A DNA stretch of 64,000 bases. Origin: Flaviflagellibacter rhizophilus. GTDB lineage: Bacteria > Pseudomonadota > Alphaproteobacteria > Rhizobiales > Methylopilaceae. A model generated the notes under the pieces. The model did not search any database. It was not told the DNA's origin and worked only from the letters and a program-made list of their open reading frames with translations. Numbering within the stretch: position 1 is the stretch's first letter; the number at the start of each line of letters is the position of its first letter. The stretch spans positions 557,747 through 621,746 of the forward strand of contig NZ_JAXAFJ010000002.1 in NCBI RefSeq assembly GCF_033898525.1. The letters run 5' to 3'. This document shows, in pieces, positions 43,215 to 51,960 of the stretch. The translations under genes were made by a program, and so were the position numbers.

Positions 43215-43244
43215 GAATTCCTGTCCACAGGGAGAACAGAAGCC

Positions 43245-43484
43245 ATGCAATGGAAGATGGTCGAAGGACGCTGGAACGAGTTCAAGGGCAACGCTCGAGA
43301 GACCTGGGGGAAGCTCACCGATGACGACCTCGACATCCGCGAAGGTCACCGCGAGGCCCTGATCGGCCGCTTGCAGAGCCGTTACGGCTATGAGCGTACG
43401 CAGGCGGAGCAGGAGGCGGACTCATGGTCGCACCGGCTTCATGTCCGCTACGAGGAGCCGGGCCCGGATCCCATCACCGGCTGA
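43245..43484 (+). CDS. CsbD-family stress protein
   Basis: A 79-residue CsbD-like protein: MVEGRWNEFKGNARETWGKLTDDDL followed by GHREALIGRLQSRYGYERTQAEQEA, matching the family's short helical repeat. CsbD-like genes are common members of the general stress regulon in alphaproteobacteria, consistent with the exact EcfG promoter in front. Acidic, soluble, no motif for catalysis. Confidence 0.88.
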   Translation: MQWKMVEGRWNEFKGNARETWGKLTDDDLDIREGHREALIGRLQSRYGYERTQAEQEADSWSHRLHVRYEEPGPDPITG

Positions 43485-43487
43485 CGG

Positions 43488-44306
43488 TCAGGCGGTCTCC
43501 TCCACCACCTCGTCCGTGATGACCTTAAAGGTCGTCAGCCGGGACGGGCCGAAGATGGTGGAGATCGCCACATCCGTCGCGTCTCGTCCGCGTGCCATCA
43601 CAATACGGGACATCCGCGGCTTGTTGTGGCGCGCATCGAATGTGTACCAGCGCCCGCCGAGATAGGCCTCGAACCACGCCGAGAAATCCATTGGGTTCGG
43701 ATCCTTCGGCACGCCGATGTCGCCGAGATAGCCTGTGCAGTATCGCGCCGGAATGTTCATGCAGCGGCAGAGCGTTACGGCAAGATGCGCAAAGTCGCGG
43801 CACACGCCTATCTGCTCCTGGTGTCCGCTCCACGCCGTCCGTGTCGCGCAGGCGTGCTCATAGCCGAAGGTGATGCGGTCGTGGGCATAGTCCACGATGC
43901 GTTGCACCCTCGCCCAACCGGGCGGCGTGTTACCGAATTCCTTCCAGGCCAGATCCACCAGATGCTCGGTGTCGCAATAGCGGCTGCCCAGCAGGTAGAC
44001 GAGAACCTCGTCGGGAAGGTCCTGCACCGCGTGCTGCACGGCATCCGGCGCGGCCTCGTCGTACTGGCCGGGATCGCGCAGGAGAAAATCGGCCCTCACC
44101 GTGAACTGGCCGGCGGGGGCGAGCACCCGTGTGCAGAGATTGCCGAAGCCGTCGAGGTAATCACGGCCCTGCGCGCCATCGGAGAACATGAATGTCTGTG
44201 GCGTGAGCAGATCGGGGAAGCGTTCCGGGCGAACGCTCAGCATCAGCACCATCGGCGTCGGTTGCGTCAGGTCGAAGCCTATGTCGAAACCGCACCTGAT
44301 CTTCAT
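43488..44306 (-). CDS. Transglutaminase-like protein with catalytic His replaced
   Basis: A 272-residue transglutaminase-like (TGc) cysteine-protease-fold protein. N-terminal beta domain to about 150; the catalytic Cys is in IGVCRDFAHLA; where the family usually has His-Ala-Trp the sequence reads FSAWFEAYLGGRWYTFDARH, so the expected His is Ser though the Asp of FDAR is retained. MARGRDATDVAI follows. The start at 44306 (MKIRCGFDI) is chosen over 28 upstream residues. An exact EcfG promoter lies 65 bp upstream. Activity is uncertain. Confidence 0.8.
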   Translation of the reverse strand: MKIRCGFDIGFDLTQPTPMVLMLSVRPERFPDLLTPQTFMFSDGAQGRDYLDGFGNLCTRVLAPAGQFTVRADFLLRDPGQYDEAAPDAVQHAVQDLPDEVLVYLLGSRYCDTEHLVDLAWKEFGNTPPGWARVQRIVDYAHDRITFGYEHACATRTAWSGHQEQIGVCRDFAHLAVTLCRCMNIPARYCTGYLGDIGVPKDPNPMDFSAWFEAYLGGRWYTFDARHNKPRMSRIVMARGRDATDVAISTIFGPSRLTTFKVITDEVVEETA

Positions 44307-44371
44307 CACCGATCCTCCGCCAGCACGCATCCGGCTTCCGGTGGGAAGCAAGATAGATGCCGTACAGTGCG

Positions 44372-44396
44372 AACGCGTTCGGAAGCGCACCGTTCC
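44372..44396 (-). promoter_or_regulatory. EcfG-type general stress promoter upstream of the transglutaminase-like gene
   Basis: On the minus strand GGAAC (44396-44392), 16 bases, then CGTT (44375-44372): an exact consensus match. The -10 is 65 bp upstream of the ATG at 44306, compatible with a short leader. Confidence 0.7.
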
Positions 44397-44473
44397 TGCT
44401 TTCCCTCTCCGGCTTGACCGTCCCGTACCGGCGAGCGCAGGATCCTGTACTGACTGGTACAGAGAGGCTGATG

Positions 44474-44947
44474 ATGTCCGAGCAACGCCCCCCTCTTCCG
44501 CCGTTTACCGCCGGAACCGCCGCGCAGAAGGTCCGCGCCGCGGAGGATGGCTGGAACTCGCGGGATCCACAGAAGGTGTCGCTCGCCTACACGGCGGACA
44601 GCCGCTGGCGAAACCGCAGCGAGTTCCTGAACGGCCGGGAGGAAATCGTCGCCTTCCTCACCCGCAAATGGGCGACGGAGGAAGAGTATCGCCTGACCAA
44701 GGAGCTTTGGGCCTTCACCGACAACCGCATCGCCGTGCGCTTCGCCTATGAATGGCGCAACGGCTCCGGCCAGTGGTTCCGCTCCTACGGCAACGAGAAC
44801 TGGGAGTTCGCGGAGAACGGGCTGATGCGCCTGCGCATCGCCAGCATCAACGATCTAGCCATCGCCGAGGCCGATCGCCTCTATCATTGGCCGCTCGGGA
44901 CCCGCCGCCCGGACGATCATCCGGGCCTGAGCGCGCTGGGCCTCTGA
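44474..44947 (+). CDS. DUF1348 / NTF2-like protein
   Basis: A 157-residue SnoaL/NTF2-like protein: AAEDGWNSRDPQKVSLAYT, DSRWRNRSEFLNGREEIVAF, RKWATEEEYRLTKELWAF and RFAYEWRNGSGQWFRSYGNE are DUF1348 signatures. The pocket is typically for a small ligand; the reaction is unknown. The start at 44474 is preferred over 44471 by spacing from GAGAGG. It is followed three bases later by a TetR regulator, an obvious pair. Confidence 0.88.
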   Translation: MSEQRPPLPPFTAGTAAQKVRAAEDGWNSRDPQKVSLAYTADSRWRNRSEFLNGREEIVAFLTRKWATEEEYRLTKELWAFTDNRIAVRFAYEWRNGSGQWFRSYGNENWEFAENGLMRLRIASINDLAIAEADRLYHWPLGTRRPDDHPGLSALGL

Positions 44948-44950
44948 TCC

Positions 44951-45523
44951 ATGCGTGCTCCAGGCGAGCGCGGCGAGATCATCCCGAAACTGGGCGAGGT
45001 GTTCCGCGAACACGGCTTCGAGGGTGCCAGCCTCGCCCGGATCACCGAGGCCACCGGCCTCGGCAAAGGCAGCCTTTACCACTTCTTTCCCGGTGGAAAG
45101 GATGAGATGGCGAGCGCCGTGCTGGACGAAATCAGCCATTGGTTCGCGGAAAAGGTCTTCCACCCGCTCCGCAGCGAAGCGGATCCGGCTTCTGCCGTAG
45201 CCGGCATGTTCGCCGCCGTGGAGACCTATTTCCGGTCTGGCGATCGCGTCTGCCTGGTCGGGGCTTTCGCGCTGAACGATGTCCGGGACCGTTTCGCAGG
45301 CCCCATCAGCCGCTATTTCAAGGAATGGCGGGAGGCGCTTGCCGCCGCGCTCAGGCGTGGCGGACGTTCGGACGACGAGGCGGCAGCACTTGCCGAGGAA
45401 GCGATCGCCGCCATTCAGGGCGCCCTTGTGACGGCGCGGGCGATGAACGACCCCGCTTTGTTCGTGCGGATACTGCGACGCAGCGAGCAGCGGCTCGGCC
45501 TCGCGCCCGGTGAAAATGGCTAG
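44951..45523 (+). CDS. TetR/AcrR-family transcriptional regulator
   Basis: A 190-residue TetR protein with HTH at about 28-47 (ASLARITEATGLGKGSLYHF) and a C-terminal ligand/dimerisation domain resembling the LmrA/YxaF group (DRVCLVGAFALND). Probably regulates itself and the DUF1348 gene. Its 3' end overlaps the convergent transglutaminase stop by 4 bp. Confidence 0.88.
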   Translation: MRAPGERGEIIPKLGEVFREHGFEGASLARITEATGLGKGSLYHFFPGGKDEMASAVLDEISHWFAEKVFHPLRSEADPASAVAGMFAAVETYFRSGDRVCLVGAFALNDVRDRFAGPISRYFKEWREALAAALRRGGRSDDEAAALAEEAIAAIQGALVTARAMNDPALFVRILRRSEQRLGLAPGENG

Positions 45524-46428
45524 GCGTGCAGCAGCAGCGGCTGTTCTTCCAGTGCGCCCGGACCGACCTCCTGGACATCCACCTCGACGGTCATGCCGAG
45601 GCTGTCGGCCTCGGTACCGATCCAGGTGCCATGCAGCGGAACCGCCTGCCTCGGATCGCGCACGACGGCTACGCGGATCAGGTCTCGATTGCCGATGATG
45701 CCGTTCGTCGGGTCGAACTCCACCCATCCCGCGCCGGGCAGATAGACCTGGCACCACGCATGCGTGTTGCCGCCGCCGCGCCGTCCGCCGGACGTGGGCA
45801 CATACAGATAGCCGGACACGAAACGTGCCGCGAGCCCAAGCGCCCGCACCGCCTCCATCATCAGCAGCGCGAAATCCCGGCAGGTGCCCCGCCCGCTTCG
45901 CAGCGTCGTCGCCGGGTCCTGCGTGCCGCTTTCATGGCGCGGGATATAGGTGAAGCTTTCGCGGATGGCGTGGGTGATGGTCATCAGCAACTCGCCCGTC
46001 GCCGTTTCTCCGTCGCGGTCGAGAAACTGGCGCACCCACCGGCTCACCTCGTGGTGCGGATCGAAGTAAGCACGCTCGATCGAGCGCGCGAGATCGGGCA
46101 TCTCCTCCGCGCCGTAGGTGAAGGGGTAGTACCGGGCATAATCCTCCATCCGGAACTCGGGCGTGTTCTGCGGCAGGTGCTGGAGGCGCACATTGCTCTC
46201 GAACCGCAGCCGCGAGGCGTCCTTGCCGAAGCGCGCGATGGCTACGCAATTGCCGAACGCGTCATGCGTCCACCGCAGATCGACCGGCAGCGGATCGATG
46301 TCGATCGTCATGTCGATCAGCCTCTGGTCGTAGCTTTCCAGAGGACGCACCATCAGGCGGTGCTCTCCGAACCCGACGGGCCGCGCATATTCATAGGTCG
46401 TCACGTGCCGGACGGTGAGTTCAGGCAT
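45520..46428 (-). CDS. Transglutaminase-family protein (complete Cys-His-Asp triad)
   Basis: A 302-residue protein with bacterial transglutaminase N domain (LTVRHVTTYEYARPVGFGEH) and TGc core. The catalytic Cys is in RGTCRDFALLM, His in NTHAWCQVYLPGAGW and Asp in VEFDPTNG, so unlike the neighbour at 43.5 kb the triad is intact. Likely a cytosolic cysteine peptidase or transglutaminase; the substrate is unknown. Convergent with the TetR gene. Confidence 0.88.
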   Translation of the reverse strand: MPELTVRHVTTYEYARPVGFGEHRLMVRPLESYDQRLIDMTIDIDPLPVDLRWTHDAFGNCVAIARFGKDASRLRFESNVRLQHLPQNTPEFRMEDYARYYPFTYGAEEMPDLARSIERAYFDPHHEVSRWVRQFLDRDGETATGELLMTITHAIRESFTYIPRHESGTQDPATTLRSGRGTCRDFALLMMEAVRALGLAARFVSGYLYVPTSGGRRGGGNTHAWCQVYLPGAGWVEFDPTNGIIGNRDLIRVAVVRDPRQAVPLHGTWIGTEADSLGMTVEVDVQEVGPGALEEQPLLLHA

Positions 46429-46715
46429 GGAGCTGGAGCATCCTCTCGCACAGCACAGGCGGTTCTCCGCCGGTCTGGGCTCATCCGGGCTGGCGGCGCG
46501 TCATTGCGCCGCGCCCGTCCGCGTCCCGCAGGTAAAGCAGGTCGCCGCGCATTGTACGCGCATCCGCCGCTGCGGCAATGATGCCCCGGCAGATCCCTGT
46601 GGAGCAGCAGCAGCGGAGCGCCTGAAGAAGCTTCGAGTCAGGGGTTCACAACGCGCGGATGAAAAAAAAGTTTCATGGTCAGGATTAAAACGACCAGCAG
46701 CCCTGTACATGGCGC

Positions 46716-47255
46716 ATGGATCGTTCGCGAACCCAGTTTGACATCCTCGGTCATCTGCCGGCGCTGCAGCGCTATGCGTGGACGCTGACGCGCGACTGGG
46801 TGGAAGCCGAGGATCTGGTGCATGACGCGTTGGTGCAGGCCTATGAGGGCCTCGGCACGTTCCGCGAGGACGGCGATCTTCGCCGTTGGCTGTTCTCGGT
46901 CCTGCACAACACGTTCATCAACAAGAAGCGCAGCCTCAAGGCGCATGCCGCCCGTGTGGAGCGTGCCGCCGAGCTTGCGGACACCAGCGCACAGGCATCG
47001 CAGGAGAGCCATCTAAGGCTCGCCCAGGTTCGCGCCGCGTTGCTCTCGCTGCCGGAAGAGCAGCGTTCCGCTCTTCACCTCGTTGCCATCGAGGGCATGC
47101 CCTACCAGGAGGCCGCAAGCACGCTCGGCATTCCGGTCGGCACCCTTATGTCGCGCCTTGGCCGCGCCCGCGCAGCGCTTCGCGCGCTGGAGGGCGAGGC
47201 TCCGTCCAATGTCGTGCCGTTCCGCCGTTTGGGGGGTATTGACGATGCCGGTTGA
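46716..47255 (+). CDS. ECF-family RNA polymerase sigma factor
   Basis: A 179-residue ECF sigma factor with region 2 (LPALQRYAWTLTRDWVEAED, DLRRWLFSVLHNTF) and region 4 (ALLSLPEEQRSALHLVAIEG, MPYQEAASTLGIPVGTLMSR). It overlaps the anti-sigma gene by 11 bp. It does not match EcfG. Its proximity to the oxalate/formate antiporter suggests a possible target. Confidence 0.9.
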   Translation: MDRSRTQFDILGHLPALQRYAWTLTRDWVEAEDLVHDALVQAYEGLGTFREDGDLRRWLFSVLHNTFINKKRSLKAHAARVERAAELADTSAQASQESHLRLAQVRAALLSLPEEQRSALHLVAIEGMPYQEAASTLGIPVGTLMSRLGRARAALRALEGEAPSNVVPFRRLGGIDDAG

Positions 47256-48042
47256 CCGCGTATCCGAAGCCGAACTTAACGCCTTCGTCGACGGGCAGCT
47301 CGATCCTGTCGGTTGCGTCGAGGTGCAGGATTTCCTGGCCCGCCATCCGGATCTGGCGGCTCGCGTGATGGCAGATCTCAGCATGCGCGAAAGCCTGCGG
47401 CTGGCGATCCCGTCTCCCGTAGCGCCTCCACGTCCTGAAACGCTCGCCGCCGCGCGTCGCCTGTCCTCGGGCCTTCGCATGCGTCGTGCACTTGCTCCGC
47501 TTCAGCGGATCGCAGCCGGCATCGCGATCTTTGCGCTTGGCTGGACGGCAAGCCATGGCTGGGACCGGGTCCGTGAATTCAATCGCCAGGAGGTCGCGGC
47601 CGTGCAGCCTGCGGCTCCTGCGGCCACCGCCGCCCCGTCCATGCTTCATGTCGTGGAGGCTGCCCGCGGGCTGGATGGCCAGCCGGCAAAGCATGCCGGC
47701 ATCATCGACGCCTCCCATCTCGACCCGGCCAAGCTTGGCGCCGCCGTGCAGGTTCGCCTGCCCCGCATCCCGGATGGCTGGACCGTCGTCGGCACGCGCC
47801 TCGTCGATGCCGAGGAAGGCACCGCGCTCGAGGTCGTCCTCGACACCCCCGAATTTGGCCGCCTCCTGCTGCTTGCCCGTCACACGCAGGATGTCGCCAT
47901 CGTTCTCCCCACCATTGCCAAGGCAGAGGGAGAACCAACCGCATACTGGCAGCTCGTATCGGACAGTTACGCGCTGACAGGGAACTTGGCCCGGAAGCCG
48001 CTGGAATTTGCGGCCCTGGAGCTTTTTCAGACGCTGTACTAG
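47245..48042 (+). CDS. Membrane anti-sigma factor
   Basis: A 265-residue protein with N-terminal anti-sigma domain (EAELNAFVDGQLDPVGCVEV, HPDLAARVMADLSMRESLRL at about 6-55), one TM helix (about 89-106) and a periplasmic C-terminal sensor domain. The HxxxCxxC zinc-binding motif is absent (only one Cys), so it is not a ZAS-type anti-sigma. Overlapping start with the sigma gene fixes the partner. Confidence 0.85.
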   Translation: MPVDRVSEAELNAFVDGQLDPVGCVEVQDFLARHPDLAARVMADLSMRESLRLAIPSPVAPPRPETLAAARRLSSGLRMRRALAPLQRIAAGIAIFALGWTASHGWDRVREFNRQEVAAVQPAAPAATAAPSMLHVVEAARGLDGQPAKHAGIIDASHLDPAKLGAAVQVRLPRIPDGWTVVGTRLVDAEEGTALEVVLDTPEFGRLLLLARHTQDVAIVLPTIAKAEGEPTAYWQLVSDSYALTGNLARKPLEFAALELFQTLY

Positions 48043-48112
48043 CGCCCAACAAGATGAGCCGGGCACATGAAGAAGCCGGGCCGCAAGAAATCCTCCCAGG
48101 AGAGAACGTTCA

Positions 48113-49441
48113 ATGAGTGAAAAAGCAAATCCCGCACTGCGGCCAGCAGTCTCGGAATCCACACGCTGGCTTCAGCTGATCGTCGGCGTCGTCTGCATGA
48201 TCGCGACGGCCAACATTCAGTACGCCTGGACGCTGTTCGTCCCGGAAATTCAGGAAACCTTCGGCTGGGAACGCGCCAGCATCCAGATCGCCTTCACGAT
48301 CTTCGTGCTGGTCCAGACCTGGCTCGCGCCGATTGAAGGCTACTTCATCGACAAGTTCGGCCCCCGCCTGATGGTTGCCTTCGGCGCCGTCTTCATCGGC
48401 GTCGCATGGGTCATCAACTCGCAGGCCACCAGCCTGACGGGCTTCTACATCGGTGCGGCCGTCGGCGGTATCGGCGTGGGCTCCATCTACGCAACCTGCA
48501 TCAACAACGCTCTGAAGTGGTTCCCGGATCGTCGCGGCCTCGCCGTTGGCCTCACCGCGGGCGGCTACGGCGCGGGTTCGGCTGCCACCATCCTGCCCAT
48601 CGCAGCGATGATCGAGTCGTCGGGCTTCCAGGAGACGTTCTTCTTCTTCGGCCTTCTGCAGGGCGGCCTCGCCTTCGTGGCGGCGTGGTTCCTGAAGTCT
48701 CCCCCGAAGGGCGCCCTCAACGCGTCCGCGAAGCTGGTGCAGAGCCGTCGCGACTACACCCTCAAGGAAGCGCTCAACACCAAGCTCTTCTGGCTCATGT
48801 TCCTGATGTTCATCTGCGTCGTCACCGGCGGCATGATGGCTGTCGCCCAGCTCGGCGTTATCGCGCAGGATCTCGGCGTCAAGGAGTTCGAGGTCAACCT
48901 CTACTTCTTCACCATGGCCGCCCTGCCGCTCGCCCTGATGCTCGACCGCGTCATGAACGGCATCTCGCGTCCGCTGTTCGGCTGGATCTCCGACAATATC
49001 GGCCGTGAAAAGACGATGGTCATCGCCTTCACGCTCGAAGGCTTGGGCATCATCGCTCTCGGCTATTTCGGCTCCAACCCCTGGGCGTTCCTGTTCCTCT
49101 CCGGCCTCGTCTTCCTGGCCTGGGGTGAAGTGTACTCCCTGTTCTCGGCTCTGGCCGGCGACGCCTTCGGCACCAAGCACATCGGCAAGATCTACGGCGT
49201 GCTCTACACCGCCAAGGGCATCGGCGCGCTCTTCGTGCCGGTCGGCAACCTGATGATGGAAGCAACGGGCACGTGGTCGACGGTTCTCTACACCGTCGCC
49301 GCCATGGACCTGTTCGCGGCCTTCCTCGCCATCGCGGTGCTCCGTCCGGTGCTCGCAGCCCACGTGCTGAAGTCCGGGATCGCAAATCCGGATCTCGCTC
49401 CGGTGGCCGCGGCTGCTGCGGGTCGTCCGGCGACCGTCTGA
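48113..49441 (+). CDS. oxlT: Oxalate/formate antiporter family MFS transporter
   Basis: A 442-residue MFS transporter with 12 predicted TM helices, closely similar in pattern to OxlT: TANIQYAWTLFVPEIQETFGW, FIDKFGPRLMVAFGAVFIGV, GGYGAGSAATILPIAAMIES, and the TM11 block YGVLYTAKGIGALFVPVGNL with Lys of the substrate site. OxlT exchanges external oxalate for internal formate. The fdh in this window would consume formate. It follows the anti-sigma gene by 70 bp with AGGAG upstream of the ATG. Confidence 0.9.
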   Translation: MSEKANPALRPAVSESTRWLQLIVGVVCMIATANIQYAWTLFVPEIQETFGWERASIQIAFTIFVLVQTWLAPIEGYFIDKFGPRLMVAFGAVFIGVAWVINSQATSLTGFYIGAAVGGIGVGSIYATCINNALKWFPDRRGLAVGLTAGGYGAGSAATILPIAAMIESSGFQETFFFFGLLQGGLAFVAAWFLKSPPKGALNASAKLVQSRRDYTLKEALNTKLFWLMFLMFICVVTGGMMAVAQLGVIAQDLGVKEFEVNLYFFTMAALPLALMLDRVMNGISRPLFGWISDNIGREKTMVIAFTLEGLGIIALGYFGSNPWAFLFLSGLVFLAWGEVYSLFSALAGDAFGTKHIGKIYGVLYTAKGIGALFVPVGNLMMEATGTWSTVLYTVAAMDLFAAFLAIAVLRPVLAAHVLKSGIANPDLAPVAAAAAGRPATV

Positions 49442-49502
49442 TAAGAACGGCGGAGGCCCAACGGCCTCTGCCCCCCCCTACGCTGCCCAGGCAGCGGATC
49501 AA

Positions 49503-49530
49503 GGCAGGCCTTCGGGCCTGCCTTTTTTTT
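49503..49530 (+). terminator. Strong rho-independent terminator of oxlT
   Basis: GGCAGGCC and GGCCTGCC with a short loop, followed by eight T residues. It ends inside the stop codon of the convergent AbrB-type gene. Confidence 0.92.
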
Positions 49531-50626
49531 ATGGTCCGCCCCGCCGCGCATGCATCCGCGCCATCAGCCTCGCCAGGCTTGGGCCCAGGAGCAGGACCAC
49601 CAGGAACCGCGCGGTCTGCATGGCCATGACGAACGGCAGGTCGATGGTGCTCGATGCCGCGATGATGGCCACCGAGTCTGCGCCGCCGGGGCTCATCGCC
49701 AGATAAGCGGTCAGCGGATCCAGTCCGGCGAGGCGCGCAAGGACAACGGACATCAGCCCGCAGACGGCGATCAGAAGAGCGATGGAGGCAAGGATGCGCG
49801 GCAGTGCACGTGCCGCGTGACGCAGGATCAGCCGCGTGAACCTGAGGCCGATGCTCCATCCCACTCCGGCATAGGCCGCCGCAAGCAGGAGCGGAGGAAG
49901 CTCCACGTCCACCCATCCGATGTCCTGGAGCACGACGGTCAGGACCAGCGGCGCCAGCAACGGCCCCGCAGGAACTCGCAGCAGGCGCGCCGCGAGGGCC
50001 CCGCCCCAGCAGATGGCAAGTGTCGCCGCCAAGGCGGGCCAGTCCACCGGCGGCAGCCAGACCATCGCCGCCGCCTGCCCCGGCTGCCCTCCAAAGACGC
50101 CGATCACGGCGGAGGCCACCAGCACCACCAGCACGACGCGCAGATACTGCATCACCGCCACCAGCCGCACATCCGCGCCGTAGACCTCGGCCATCAGGGT
50201 CATGGCGCTGGCGGCTCCGGGAAAGGAACCCCAAAGCCCGGTCGTGCCCGGCAGCACCCTGCTCCCCGCCAGAATCCAGCCGAGCACCATGCTTGCTGCC
50301 ACCACCGACACGACCGCGCCAAGGAACACCGGCCATTTGGCCAGCACGTCCACCAAGATCTCGTGCGTGATGCTCTCCCCGATCATGCAGCCGATGAGGC
50401 CTTGCGCCGCGAAGAAGATCGGCGTCGGCACGCGCATCGCAGGACCGGTCACCGCGATGATGATGCCGGCCAGCATGGGCCCGATCAGCAGCGCGGCGGA
50501 CAGCCCGGCAAGCTCAAGCACGACCACAAGGCCAAAGGACAGGACGAACAGCAGCAGCCAGCGCAGGGGGCGGCCATCACGGGATGGAATGTGTGACGGG
50601 TCTCGGGGATCGGCGGTTTCGCTCAT
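49529..50626 (-). CDS. AbrB-family membrane transporter (ammonia monooxygenase-regulator-like)
   Basis: A 365-residue integral membrane protein of the Gdt/AbrB group (formerly ammonia monooxygenase-like) with about ten TM segments and the tandem repeats GPMLAGIIIAVTGPAMRVPT and VPAGPLLAPLVLTVVLQDIGW. GSFPGAASAMTLMAEVYGAD and MSPGGADSVAIIAASS are the conserved pore-like loops. Substrate unknown. Its TAA lies in the T-run of the oxlT terminator. Confidence 0.85.
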   Translation of the reverse strand: MSETADPRDPSHIPSRDGRPLRWLLLFVLSFGLVVVLELAGLSAALLIGPMLAGIIIAVTGPAMRVPTPIFFAAQGLIGCMIGESITHEILVDVLAKWPVFLGAVVSVVAASMVLGWILAGSRVLPGTTGLWGSFPGAASAMTLMAEVYGADVRLVAVMQYLRVVLVVLVASAVIGVFGGQPGQAAAMVWLPPVDWPALAATLAICWGGALAARLLRVPAGPLLAPLVLTVVLQDIGWVDVELPPLLLAAAYAGVGWSIGLRFTRLILRHAARALPRILASIALLIAVCGLMSVVLARLAGLDPLTAYLAMSPGGADSVAIIAASSTIDLPFVMAMQTARFLVVLLLGPSLARLMARMHARRGGP

Positions 50627-50704
50627 GGCGCGGCTCCAGTGCGACGCCTTCCTGCGCTGCCGGCGACCAGCCAGGCAATGCGCCCTTCGACTGGCGGATG
50701 CCGC

Positions 50705-51472
50705 TCAGTTGGCGCGGGCGATGGCGCTGAGAATACGTGAGGGAATCAGATGGCTGGCTGCCGCCTTCACCTTGGCCGTCAACGGCGCAACCACATGGTC
50801 GTCGCCGCGCATCATTGCGCGATATCCGGCCTGCGCCACCTCATCCACATCCGCTTTCGGCGCCTTTCCTATGACGCTGTCGGCCATGCCGTTGCGGGCG
50901 AAAAAGGCCGTGTCCGTCAGGTCGGGCATCAGCGCCGTGACGGTCACGCCGCGCTCGCGCAGTTCGCCGCCAAGCGCCGTCGAGAGGGCGAAATTGTAGG
51001 CCTTGGTCGCGGAATAAACGGCCAGGTTTTGAGCCGGAGCAAAGGCCACCAGGGAGGACGTGATCATGATCCGTCCCCTTCCCCGTTGCACCATGTCCCG
51101 GGCGAACAGCTTGGTCAGTGTCGTGGTCGCCATCACGTTCAGGCGGATCGAGTTCAGCTCTGCATCGAGATCGTTGTCCACGAACCGGCCGAGCACGCCC
51201 CTGCCGGCGTTGCTCACGAAGAAGTCCGCCCGGACGCCCAGAGCTTTCACGTCATTATAGAGGTGCTGCGGTCCCCCCGTCGTCGAAAGGTCGGCAATCA
51301 CCGTCTCGACGCGGGGCGAGCCTTCGAGACGCAAGCCGCGGGCGGCGACCGCCAGTTCGTCCGGTTCGTCCGATGTGATGACAAGGCTGTGCCCATCACG
51401 CGCGAAGCACCGGGCGAGTGACCGCCCGATGCCTGTAGACGCGCCCGTGATGACGGCTGTGCCGGGCCTCAC
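50705..51472 (-). CDS. Short-chain dehydrogenase/reductase
   Basis: A 255-residue classical SDR: cofactor-binding TGASTGIG (9-16), Ser-Tyr-Lys catalytic set in ITSSLVAF and YSATKAYNF (Tyr and Lys near 156-160), NAG motif SNAGRGVLG. Its ATG overlaps the stop of the upstream gene. Third gene of the zinc-alcohol-dehydrogenase operon. Confidence 0.88.
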   Translation of the reverse strand: MRPGTAVITGASTGIGRSLARCFARDGHSLVITSDEPDELAVAARGLRLEGSPRVETVIADLSTTGGPQHLYNDVKALGVRADFFVSNAGRGVLGRFVDNDLDAELNSIRLNVMATTTLTKLFARDMVQRGRGRIMITSSLVAFAPAQNLAVYSATKAYNFALSTALGGELRERGVTVTALMPDLTDTAFFARNGMADSVIGKAPKADVDEVAQAGYRAMMRGDDHVVAPLTAKVKAAASHLIPSRILSAIARAN

Positions 51473-51951
51473 GAAGGATGCGCTTCGGACTCGTCCACGG
51501 TGCGAGCGGCCAGCCTCGGCCGCCCGTTCGGGAAGCCGGATCGGTCGCTGTAGTCACGGAATGGTATGGCGTCCTTCGCTCGATTGCTGAGCGCCGTGGC
51601 GCACGCGATGTCGAGGAGGGTCACCCCCGCGACGGCGGCGATGGCCAGCATCACATTGCCCTGCTGCGGGTTCTCGTCGTCCATGTGCGGCGCAAGCGTC
51701 GCAAGATCGAGCGCGTCGCCCGCGACGCGTCCCCAGACATAGGGCGTGGGATCGGTGGAGCCGAGGATCGCCACGCCGGTCGCGATCTCGCGCACGCCAT
51801 AGGCCTGGATCAATGCCGCCTTGTCCTCCATGCCCAGCGCCCGGCTCAGCATGCGCGGGGCGAACAGTTCAGCCGCGCCGAGCGCGATGGAAAACCAACC
51901 GAGGCCGCGCGCCATCGGATCGGCGGTCGTGTGTCGTTGCTTGCGATACAT
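51469..51951 (-). CDS. Hypothetical membrane protein
   Basis: A 160-residue protein with two or three hydrophobic segments (GLGWFSIALGAAELFAPRML, YGVREIATGVAILGS, GNVMLAIAAVAGVTLLDIAC) and a polar C terminus. The pattern resembles small membrane proteins that are often paired with polyketide cyclase/dehydrase genes. It lies between the alcohol dehydrogenase (9 bp) and the SDR (overlap), so is co-transcribed. Confidence 0.75.
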   Translation of the reverse strand: MYRKQRHTTADPMARGLGWFSIALGAAELFAPRMLSRALGMEDKAALIQAYGVREIATGVAILGSTDPTPYVWGRVAGDALDLATLAPHMDDENPQQGNVMLAIAAVAGVTLLDIACATALSNRAKDAIPFRDYSDRSGFPNGRPRLAARTVDESEAHPS

Positions 51952-51960
51952 GTCAGACCC

